Below, piece after piece: positions 57,601 through 64,000 of a DNA stretch of 64,000 nucleotides (its first letter is position 1; each line of letters begins with the position of its first letter). The position numbers were made by a program, and so were the translations under genes. The stretch comes from Branchiostoma floridae (lineage: Eukaryota > Chordata > Leptocardii > Amphioxiformes > Branchiostomatidae): NCBI RefSeq assembly GCF_000003815.2, contig NC_049987.1, forward strand, positions 22,121,218 to 22,185,217, in the 5' to 3' direction. The notes under the pieces were generated by a model that saw only the letters and a program-made list of their open reading frames with translations, did no database searches and was not told where the DNA came from.

Positions 57601-60600
57601 TGGTCTACCATGATAAAGAGTCCACACGACTGAACAACAAACATTTTCAATTATCCATGGTCTGCAGTCAGTGCTTTGTATAACGTTAGTTCTCCTTTAT
57701 CCGTTGGGTAACCTATTTCCGTTGATTTTAAAACAGGTTATGTACAGATATCAAGTAAACGGAATTTCGTTTAAAACTGCAGTATTTTCAGGATATTGCA
57801 GCTTGAAACCAACACACGTTGACAAAATATCCGTACATACCCTGTTTTAAAAACAATGGATAAAGGTTACCCCACGGATAAAAGTGAACTAGCGTTACCT
57901 TGTGTTCCACATTGGTGGCATCTCCCTCCTGTCCAGCCAACCCCAGGTCAGGGATCTCCGCTGTGGCCCAGACGGTCAGCTGGAGACGATGGTACGCCTC
58001 TACAGTGGGCAGCTTCAGGACCAGGCAGCCTCCATCCTCCTCTGACTGGTACTCTACATCATCTGGGGATTCATCTTCAGCTGTGGAGGAGAAGAAGTTA
58101 ACACTGGTCAGATGTAGCATAAACATTTAGCTGGAGTCAAAGGTACGCCTCCACAGTCGGCAGCTTCAGCACCAGACAGCCTTCCTCCTCCTCTTACTGG
58201 TACTCTACATCATCTGGGGACTCATCTTCAGCTATGGAGAGGAGAAATTAACACTTGTCAACTGTTACAAAAACAGTCAGCTGGAGCTGATGGTTGGCTT
58301 CCACAGTGCTCTTATATTGTATTAGTGTACATATTTCTAATTCTGAATATAAACTTTTAAGTTATTGTGTCTTGTTTGGTTACCTTACAACTCTGGACTC
58401 AAACTTTGTAACCTGTATCCTGTTTAGTGATCTTTGAACTCTGCCCTCACCTGCATCCTGTTTGGTGACCTTCCCATGTCTGTCCTGTGGTGCCTGGAGG
58501 GTGAGTTGGGGGGTTGTGGAGAACCCTATCGTGGTGTCCTGTGGCAAAACGTGGTCACCTGTGCACACGGTCACCTGGATCTGCTGAGGGATTCCAGCCA
58601 GGAGGTCTGCAATGTACAATACAGGTGATCAATTAACAAGCATACTGCTATTAATAGGTGGTTCAACATCTCTTAATTGAACTATAACATGTTGATTCAA
58701 CAGACTGAATGTTAAAAGTTTAAGACACTGGTCACTTAAGAATTGGAAAGTGTCACAGATACATGTACTGTTAAAAGGTAAAGATATTCTAATAGTCACT
58801 TAGTCACTTTTCAAGGCCACAGGGGCAGTGGGCTGTTATCCAATGCATGTGTCTATAGCATGGTATTTGAAATCAGTCAAGTACCCATGTTACATCTGGG
58901 TGGAGTGAGGAAAGTGATGGAAGGTGAAGTGCCTTTCCCAAGTGAACAATGTCTAGTAAGGAATGCCAGGATTTGAACCCATGACCAATTGATCTTGAAA
59001 CTGTCCAATAACCAAGTCACTCAGCCAATTGACACAACAGATAATATCGAGAAAACGTATAAATTATAAAAAAAAAACCAGCACAGTATCTACCCTGTAG
59101 AGGTGTGAGCGTCACCGTCGGGTTCTGACTGGCGACTTCGTACGAGGATGGGGGCCAGATCCGGGAGGAGACAAACTCAGCACTGCTCAGTCTCAGGACT
59201 AGCTGTCGGACTGTGAACAGGCCTCGGCTCTCAACCTGAGGGAAGAGAAAAGTAGCTTAAACACTTTATCCAAAAGGTGTAAGGTACAAAAAAAGGATGG
59301 CAATGGTAAAACATGTCTACTGTAATAATATATAGTGACCACTCAAGGAACTTGAGAAAAATTGTCACAGTAGATGGGTGGTCACTATAGACAGGATTTT
59401 TTATGCTTGTGTCAGTGGTAAAATTTATCTAACCACCAAAAAGTGGCACTTACTAAAAATGCAGAGGTGGTGATAAATACAGACTTGACTGTACAGTATA
59501 AAGATAATGCATACTTCACAACATTCACTAATAATAACAGATTCAATGCAATCTACGCAAACTTTTGGCTAACTTGGCTAAAACAACACTTACAGTGGTG
59601 GAGAAGCAGATTTTATTGTCTCCAGGTTTCAGGGTAATGTTCCCGACCTCCAGGTTCAGGTCGCCCTCCTCCTTCACGACCTCCTGACCTTTGACCAGCG
59701 AGTGGGAGGAGTCCTGTCGCCGTAGAAACTGGCTGGCGCTGGGGCAGTTGATGCCCGACCAGTTCAGACTGCCGTCAGGTTTCACCTGGCACTCCGCCTG
59801 GACGTTCAAGTAGCTGGGGATCTGGGGACAGAGATGGAAAAAGATTCTCACATATGTCGATGAAGGTTTGATATCAAGGTAATAAGATACGTAAAACTCA
59901 AAACTCATATCACCATCTGGTCTTCCTTGTCATTGGATAATTTGCTTGGACTTTCAGGTAGCTGGGGATCTGGGGATAGGGATAGAAAAATTAATGTTCC
60001 TCCCATCATCTAGTCGATGAAGGTTAGACATTCAGGTAGCTGGAGGTCTGGGGAGAGAGATGGAAATGTCCTGTTAGTTTGAATCTAACACAGGATCTGG
60101 GGAGAGAGATGGAAATGTCCTGTTAGTTTGAATCTAACACAGGATCTGGGGAGAGAGATGGAAATGTCCTGTTAGTTTGAATCTAACACAGGATCTGGGG
60201 AGAGAGATGGAAATGTCCTGTTAGTTTGAATCTAACACAGGATCTGGGGAGAGAGATGGAAATGTCCTGTTAGTTTGAATCTAACACAGGATCTGGGGAG
60301 AGAGATGGAAATGTCCTGTTAGTTTGAATCTAACACAGGATCTGGGGAGAGAGATGGAAATGTCCTGTTAGTTTGAATCTAACACAGGATCTGGGGAGAG
60401 AGATGGAAATGTCCTGTTAGTTTGAATCTAACACAGGATCTGGGGAGAGAGATGGAAATGTCCTGTTAGTTTGAGTCTAACCCAGAAACTGGCTGGCGCT
60501 GGGGCAGTTGATGCCGGATACATTTAGGTAGCTGGGGATCTGGGAGTGAGATGAAAATTGCCTTCATATTTCGAAGTAAAACAGAATCACCTAATGTGGT

Positions 60601-63600
60601 GTTATTACAAACTTGATAAAGAAACTTTTTTTAACATCAAGTTTTGACATTCAGATAGCTGGAGATCTGGGGATGAAAATAGAAATGTCCTGTTATTTTG
60701 AATCTAACATAGAATCTTGTGATGTTGTGCCATTGTAAACTTGAACTGGGGCAGTTGATGCCGGACCAGTTCAGACTGCCATCAGGTTTCACCTGACACT
60801 CGGCCTGGACATTCAGGTAGCTGGGGATCTGGGGATGGAAATGTCCTGTTAGTTTAAGTCTAACACAGAATCCCCTTAAGTTATGTAATTGTAAACTTGA
60901 TACACAGAGTCTGACTTTCTTCTAACATCCAGTTTTAATATTCAGGTAGCTGGGGATCTGGGGACAGAGATGGAAAAAGATTCTCACATATGTCGATGAA
61001 GGTTTGATATCAAGGTAATAAGATACGTAAAACTCAATATAGATATCACCATCTGGTCTTCCTTGTCATTGGATAATTTGCTTGGACTTTCGGGTAGCTG
61101 GGGATCTGGGGAGAGAGATAGAAATGTCCTGTTAGTTTGAGTCTAACACAGGATCTGGGGAATGAGAATGGAAATGTCCTGTTAGTTTGAATCTAACACA
61201 GGATCTGGGGAATGAGAATGGAAATGTCCTGTTAGTTTGAATCTAACACAGGATCTGGGGAGAGGGATGGAAATGTCCTGTTAGTTTGAATCTAACACAG
61301 GACCTGGGGATAGGGATGGAAATGTCCTGTTAGTTTGAATCTAACACAGGATCTGGGGATAGGGATGGAAATGTCCTGTTAGTTTGAATCTAACACAGGA
61401 TCTGGGGATAGGGATGGAAATGTCCTGTTAGTTTGAATCTAACACAGGATCTGGGGATAGGGATGGAAATGTCCTGTTAGTTTGAATCTAACACAGGATC
61501 TGGGGATAGGGATGGAAATGTCCTGTTAGTTTGAATCTAACACAGGATCTGGGGAGAGAGATGGAAATGTCCTGTTAGTTTGAATCTAACTCAGGATCTG
61601 GGGAGAGAGATGGAAATGTCCTGTTAGTTTGAGTCTAACACAGGACCTGGGGAGAGGGAAGGAAATGTCCTGTTAGTTTGAGTCTAACACAGGACCTGGG
61701 GAGAGGGAAGGAAATGTCCTGTTAGTTTGAGTCTAACACAGGATCTGGGGAATGAGAATGGAAATGTCCTGTTAGTTTGAATCTAACACAGGATCTGGGG
61801 AATGAGAATGGAAATGTCCTGTTAGTTTGAGTCTAACTCAGGATCTGGGGATAGGGATGGAAATGTCCTGTTAGTTTGAGTCTAACACAGGATCTGGGGA
61901 GAGAGATGGAAATGTCCTGTTAGTTTGAGTCTAACACAGGATCTGGGGATAGGGATGGAAATGTCCTGTTAGTTTGAGTCTAACACAGGATCTGGGGATA
62001 GGGATGGAAATGTCCTGTTAGTTTGAGTCTAACACAGGATCTGGGGATAGAGATGGAAATGTCCTGTTAGTTTGAGTCTAACTCAGGATCTGGGGAGAGA
62101 GATAGAAATGTCCTGTTAGTTTGAATCTAACACAGGATCTGGGGATAGGGATGGAAATGTCCTGTTAGTTTGAATCTAACACAGGATCTGGGGATAGAGA
62201 TGGAAATGTCCTGTTAGTTTGAGTCTAACTCAGGATCTGGGGAGAGAGATAGAAATGTCCTGTTAGTTTGAATCTAACACAGGATCTGGGGATAGGGATG
62301 GAAATGTCCTGTTAGTTTGAGTCTAACACAGGATCTGGGGAGAGAGATGGAAATGTCCTGTTAGTTTGAATCTAACTCAGGATCTGGGGAGAGAGATAGA
62401 AATGTCCTGTTAGTTTGAATCTAACACAGGATCTGGGGATAGGGATGGAAATGTCCTGTTAGTTTGAATCTAACACAGGATCTGGGGATAGGGATGGAAA
62501 TGTCCTGTTAGTTTGAGTCTAACTCAGGATCTGGGGAGAGAGATAGAAATGTCCTGTTAGTTTGAATCTAACACAGGATCTGGGGATAGGGATGGAAATG
62601 TCCTGTTAGTTTGAGTCTAACACAGGATCTGGGGAGAGAGATGGAAATGTCCTGTTAGTTTGAATCTAACACAGGATCTGGGGATAGGGATGGAAATGTC
62701 CTGTTAGTTTGAATCTAACACAGGATCTGGGGAGAGAGATGGAAATGTCCTGTTAGTTTGAATCTAACACAGGATCTGGGGATAGGGATGGAAATGTCCT
62801 GTTAGTTTGAATCTAACACAGGATCTGGGGAGAGAGATGGAAATGTCCTGTTAGNNNNNNNNNNNNNNNNNNNNNNNNNNNNNNNNNNNNNNNNNNNNNN
62901 NNNNNNNNNNNNNNNNNNNNNNNNNNNNNNNNNNNNNNNNNNNNNNNNNNNNNNAGTTTGAGTCTAGAACAGAAACTGGCTGGCGCTGGGGCAGTTGATG
63001 CCTGACAAGTTCAGACTGCCGTCAGGTTTCACCTGGCACTCCGCCTGGACATTCAGGTAGCTGGGGATCTGGGGACAGAGATGGAATTTTAATGATTCTC
63101 ACATTGAAATGTTGGTTGTGTTAGAAACCTTTTCCCCGTTACTGATGAAACTATAAAAAGTTATTTTCATATCTTGTCCTACCATTGTAAAGCTACTGGA
63201 CAGGTACAACACAGATAAAGCATTGTGTCAATATTATTGATTATGTGTTACAGTAGTAAATTCTTGGTACAAAGGGCTACAGAATGATGAAATAAGAGAG
63301 CCTGTACAGAAACCTCTGGCCTGGATTAGTCAAGAAGCTAACTAAAAAGAGAAACCTGCAGCTGCATTAGATATGAGTAAACCTGCATATTAGATGAGTA
63401 AACACCTAGTAAATACAGTTGTACCTTGTTTCAGCTCTTGTCTTCAGCTCTTTTTCAGTCATAGTTAGGTATAAAAATCAGTTTCTTCCAGACCTCCAAG
63501 GTCAATGATGAAAGATAGTGGATGCTATCTAAAACATCTGACTGTTTCCAATATCATATCCAGTTGCTTGAGTAACTGCTTTTTGGCGTACCTTATTACC

Positions 63601-63862
63601 TGGATGTCTAACCTACATCGACATTTACATGACAACTAATTACAGTACCTGGTTAGAAGCCGCCTGCCCGTTCCAGCCCCTGAGACTGGACATACAGCCC
63701 ACGCTCACGCTCCTCTTGTGGAACCGCGGGGGGTCGGAGGTCGGCTTGTCCCCGCCGAGTTCCGCAGGTTTCTCCTCGCTCTGAGACGTGACGGACGGCT
63801 CTCTCAGCTCACGCTGGAGAACCAAGGTCACCTTGTCGAAGGACATGTCTTCTGAGAAGGAG
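51242..63862 (-). CDS. TRAPPC10: TRAPP complex subunit 10, C-terminal half (partial)
   Basis: Ten exons join in one frame for about 610 residues and a stop: 63862-63649, 59821-59594, 59235-59094, 58606-58451, 58080-57899, 57139-57039, 56510-56375, 55416-55255, 52187-52037, 51600-51242. All junctions have GT-AG ends and matching phases. The last exon (NTMWAVCGKSSGVVSMP, EVMPLIGGYLPVPVVQLSQY) matches the conserved TRAPPC10 C-terminus. Upstream, 'ITLKPGDNK', 'GLFTVRQLVLRLSSAEFVSS' and 'PQQIQVTVCTGDHVLPQDTT' fit its beta-rich middle region. TRAPPC10 is a large subunit of TRAPPII, a Rab exchange factor complex at the Golgi. The N-terminal half lies beyond the right edge. Four or five of its exon edges are tandemly copied in neighbouring introns or the 3' UTR. 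Confidence 0.88.
51925..52022. repeat. dispersed repeat next to a TRAPPC10 donor
   Basis: AATATCTGAAACGTCTGACC to TTATTACCTGGATGTCTAAC. It ends 15 bp from the end of the exon at 52037, in the following intron. Related copies are at 49630 and 63498. Confidence 0.8.
52037..52187 (-). CDS. TRAPPC10: TRAPPC10 exon TLYQVETTVETP
   Basis: Acceptor TTGATTCCAG, donor GAGG|GTGAGT. TLYQVETTVETPTGSEKCQA then GVLCPLRLLITSTSQPVD. The first 70 or so bp with the acceptor are repeated about 21 times in the upstream intron. Confidence 0.87.
52191..54985. repeat. tandem array of the start of the TRAPPC10 TLYQ exon with its 3' splice site
   Basis: About 21 full copies and one partial copy, unit about 118-145 bp. 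Each has on the minus strand an (AAAC/GTTT)n run, TTGACTCCAG, then ACCCTGTACCAGGTAGAGAC and the coding start TLYQVETTVETPTGSEKCQA, diverging after about 70 bp. The order within the array is itself duplicated: 53021-53341 and 53914-54234 translate identically, 893 bp apart. The exon at 52187 forms one end of the array. Confidence 0.96.
54986..55254 (-). other. TRAPPC10: TRAPPC10 intron, unique part
   Basis: Unique AT-rich DNA between the array and the exon at 55255. Nothing was recognised. Confidence 0.55.
55255..55416 (-). CDS. TRAPPC10: TRAPPC10 exon IVYKDQTVSYLW
   Basis: Acceptor CCCCCACCTAG, donor AAG|GTATGG, 54 codons, phase 0-0. IVYKDQTVSYLWQLHPEELQ, then CRFSLQYCLQGS. Two copies of its start lie just upstream. 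Confidence 0.87.
55440..55570 (-). repeat. two extra copies of the start of the IVYK exon
   Basis: On the minus strand, 55570-55515 reads CCCTCCCAGGTTGTGTACAG and AGACCAGA (VVYRDQ, with acceptor). 55500-55443 reads TTGTGTACAGAGACCAGACC with the AG lost. Together with the real exon this makes a three-copy array of about 65-70 bp. Confidence 0.88.
55571..56176 (-). other. TRAPPC10: TRAPPC10 intron, nothing certain
   Basis: About 55960-56150 has GCGCTCAAGGCACCTCCTC and later GAGGCCGCAACCAGTTGAGC, possibly a decayed SINE in reverse. No exon. Confidence 0.4.
56177..56349. mobile_element. MITE, TAATCTCCAAGCAGATCCTA ends
   Basis: The right end is TAGGATCTGCTTGGAGATTA, an almost perfect inverse. 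The interior has GGCAGAGGAGTGAAG and ACACTCCTTAGCCAGTTTGG. It lies in a TRAPPC10 intron, 26 bp from the exon at 56375. Confidence 0.9.
56375..56510 (-). CDS. TRAPPC10: TRAPPC10 exon KFVHVEVVGLSS
   Basis: Acceptor CCCTCTGTAG, donor ATG|GTCAGT. KFVHVEVVGLSSAKFDLQNP, then SDLQDSDTAVRLTPLHQDSP. Confidence 0.85.
56511..57038 (-). other. TRAPPC10: TRAPPC10 intron, nothing recognised
   Basis: AT-rich intron without exon or clear repeat. Confidence 0.55.
57039..57139 (-). CDS. TRAPPC10: TRAPPC10 exon VSFKSPLVKDEP
   Basis: Acceptor GTTTCTGCAG, donor ACAG|GTAGCT. VSFKSPLVKDEPETTFIFHY, phase 0 in and 2 out. Confidence 0.85.
57140..57898 (-). other. TRAPPC10: TRAPPC10 intron, nothing recognised
   Basis: The phrases GGTCTACAGTCAGTGCTT and GGTCTGCAGTCAGTGCTT (57562 and 57659) show a small duplication. 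No coding sequence. Confidence 0.5.
57899..58080 (-). CDS. TRAPPC10: TRAPPC10 exon AEDESPDDVEYQ
   Basis: Acceptor TCTCCTCCACAG, donor AAG|GTAACG. It has an acidic start and then LVLKLPTVEAYHRLQLTVWA. A decayed copy lies just upstream at 58231-58141. Confidence 0.87.
58135..58310 (-). repeat. decayed copies of the AEDESPDD exon
   Basis: 58231-58141 on the minus strand begins after CTCTCCATAG with CTGAAGATGAGTCCCCAGAT (AEDESPDDVEYQ) and then has an in-frame TAA. A shorter copy of the middle of the exon follows at about 58310-58275 (CACTGTGGAAGCCAACCATC). Confidence 0.85.
58451..58606 (-). CDS. TRAPPC10: TRAPPC10 exon DLLAGIPQQIQV
   Basis: Acceptor TACATTGCAG, donor GCAG|GTGAGG, phase 1-1. DLLAGIPQQIQVTVCTGDHV begins a predicted beta-sandwich segment. 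Confidence 0.87.
58890..59030 (-). mobile_element. SINE, reverse orientation
   Basis: GTGGAGTGAGGAAAG, GAAGTGCCTTTCCCAAG and AGGATTTGAACCCATGACC are the reverse of the SINE body and B-box. It lies in a TRAPPC10 intron. Confidence 0.65.
59094..59235 (-). CDS. TRAPPC10: TRAPPC10 exon VESRGLFTVRQL
   Basis: Acceptor CTTCCCTCAG, donor G|GTAGAT, phase 0 in and 1 out. VESRGLFTVRQLVLRLSSAE, then FVSSRIWPPSSYEV. Confidence 0.87.
59236..59593 (-). other. TRAPPC10: TRAPPC10 intron, nothing recognised
   Basis: AT-rich, no repeats of note. Confidence 0.55.
59594..59821 (-). CDS. TRAPPC10: TRAPPC10 exon IPSYLNVQAECQ
   Basis: Acceptor CATCTCTGTCCCCAG, donor ACT|GTAAGT, 76 codons, phase 0-0. IPSYLNVQAECQVKPDGSLN leads to EVGNITLKPGDNKICFSTT. 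Its acceptor region and first about 93 bp are the source of the 49-bp array and the exon fragments at 60.4-63.1 kb. Confidence 0.87.
59822..60048 (-). repeat. duplicated intron flank of the IPSY exon
   Basis: 59815-59975 (GATGGAAAAAGATTCTCACA, CCATCTGGTCTTCCTTGTCA, then a second AGCTGGGGATCTGGGGATAG) recurs almost unchanged at about 60946-61105. Small pieces of the exon start (AGCTGGGGATC) are found at 59959 and about 60039. Confidence 0.85.
60049..60485 (-). repeat. 49-bp 3'-splice-site array, first block
   Basis: Nine nearly identical units. On the minus strand each reads CTGTGTTAGATTCAAACTAA, CAGGACATTTCCATCTCTCT, CCCCAGATC. TTTCCATCTCTCTCCCCAGA matches the real acceptor of the IPSY exon, and CTAAC, 26 nt before the AG, is a good branch-point consensus. 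Confidence 0.95.
60486..60538 (-). pseudogene. internally deleted copy of the IPSY exon
   Basis: On the minus strand it reads ATCCCCAGCTACCTAAATGT then GGCATCAACTGCCCCAGCGC, joining the two ends of the 93-bp exon start and skipping the middle. The acceptor CTCACTCCCAG is kept. Confidence 0.85.
60745..60828 (-). pseudogene. truncated copy of the IPSY exon
   Basis: ATCCCCAGCTACCTGAATGT through GGCATCAACTGCCCC, with acceptor TTTCCATCCCCAG. It diverges after about 84 bp. Confidence 0.87.
61083..62854 (-). repeat. 49-bp 3'-splice-site array, main block
   Basis: About 36 units of 49 bp, broken by the N gap at the right end. Variants (GAGAGAGATGG, GATAGGGATGG, AATGAGAATGG, AATC/AGTC, ACAC/ACTC) are mixed in runs, as expected from unequal exchange of blocks. 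All keep CTAAC, the pyrimidine tract and CAG. Confidence 0.97.
62855..62954. other. assembly gap (100 N) inside the 49-bp array
   Basis: Placeholder gap; the array is probably longer than assembled. Confidence 0.99.
62974..63068 (-). pseudogene. truncated copy of the IPSY exon with intact acceptor
   Basis: After CATCTCTGTCCCCAG it reads IPSYLNVQAECQVKPDGSLN then LSGINCPSASQFL and an early TAG. Ninety-odd bases match the real exon at 59821. It is the first such acceptor met by the spliceosome when reading from the upstream exon. Confidence 0.9.
63069..63497 (-). other. TRAPPC10: TRAPPC10 intron, nothing recognised
   Basis: AT-rich with a small direct repeat (ACCTGCA/TATTAGATGAGTAAAC) near 63355-63405. 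Confidence 0.5.
63498..63614. repeat. dispersed repeat next to a TRAPPC10 donor
   Basis: ATGATGAAAGATAGTGGATG, CCAGTTGCTTGAGTAACTGC and TTATTACCTGGATGTCTAAC. It ends 35 bp from the exon at 63649, in the same orientation as the copy beside the exon at 52037. Confidence 0.8.
63649..63862 (-). CDS. TRAPPC10: TRAPPC10 exon (first in window)
   Basis: Acceptor TTTCTTCAG, donor CAG|GTACTG. It codes SFSEDMSFDKVTLVLQREL, a charged Ser-rich segment, and ends GCMSSLRGWNGQAASNQ. Phase 2 in, 0 out. Confidence 0.82.
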
Positions 63863-64000
63863 CTGAAGAAAAACAATTCAAGAAAAACATTAAAGATAAG
63901 AAAGTAATCAGTAATCTTTGAACCTTTGTTTATTATTGAAAGCTGAAATTGGCCCGCAAGCTGCTTTTCATTGAGGTCATGAAAGAAGAGGCAAGGCTCA
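63863..64000 (-). other. TRAPPC10: TRAPPC10 intron at window edge
   Basis: The polypyrimidine tract and acceptor of the exon at 63862 lie at the left. No further exon before the window ends. Confidence 0.6.

Noticed and set aside
60049-62854. CRISPR-like regular repeat
   Set aside because: The 49-bp units are contiguous with no unique spacers, the genome is animal, and the unit matches the adjacent exon's acceptor.

Overview
The window is eukaryotic, animal DNA. Genes are split by GT-AG introns, there are no operons, and the spaces between genes are packed with short inverted-repeat transposons, tRNA-derived SINE pieces and LINE tails. A POU1F1 (Pit-1) gene with vertebrate-like intron positions, a TRAPPC10 gene, a plant/invertebrate-type profilin end and foldback MITEs with 'CTCCAAGCAGA' ends together point to a cephalochordate (amphioxus, Branchiostoma). 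The species call is inference; no search was run.

Layout. (1) 2.4-9.2 kb: a large inverted duplication carrying two head-to-head carboxylesterase/cholinesterase-like genes. Each has one intron that the other lacks, and the right arm carries a LINE fragment. (2) 9-27 kb: mostly repeats, plus an unrecognised multi-exon minus-strand gene (exons between 18781 and 14269) rich in Ser, Arg and His. (3) 26.95-36 kb: a profilin-like last exon on the minus strand, a dense cluster of hAT-like non-autonomous elements (some nested), and a GC-rich promoter-like region near 35.5-36.0 kb. (4) 39.2-45.1 kb: a complete five-exon POU1F1 gene, minus strand, 356 codons. (5) 51.2-63.9 kb: the last ten exons (about 610 codons) of TRAPPC10, minus strand; its 5' exons lie beyond the right edge. 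Two 100-base N gaps are present (19398-19497, 62855-62954).

Main observation. In POU1F1 and TRAPPC10, and perhaps the unknown gene, exon-intron boundaries have been copied in tandem into the neighbouring intron. Intron 4 of POU1F1 holds about 19 extra copies of the end of its homeodomain exon, each with the 5' splice site. One TRAPPC10 intron holds about 21 copies of the start of the next exon with its 3' splice site. Another holds at least 45 copies of a 49-bp unit that looks like a complete 3' splice site (branch-point-like CTAAC, pyrimidine tract, CAG). Smaller two- to four-copy versions lie at five or six further exon edges, including the TRAPPC10 stop codon. I recall an earlier report of minisatellites spanning an exon-intron boundary at the amphioxus Adh locus; I cannot verify it here. 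The number of cases in one window and the effect on splicing deserve attention.

No functional pathway links the genes: secreted or membrane-bound esterases, a pituitary-type transcription factor, a Golgi trafficking subunit and an actin-binding protein are simply neighbours.
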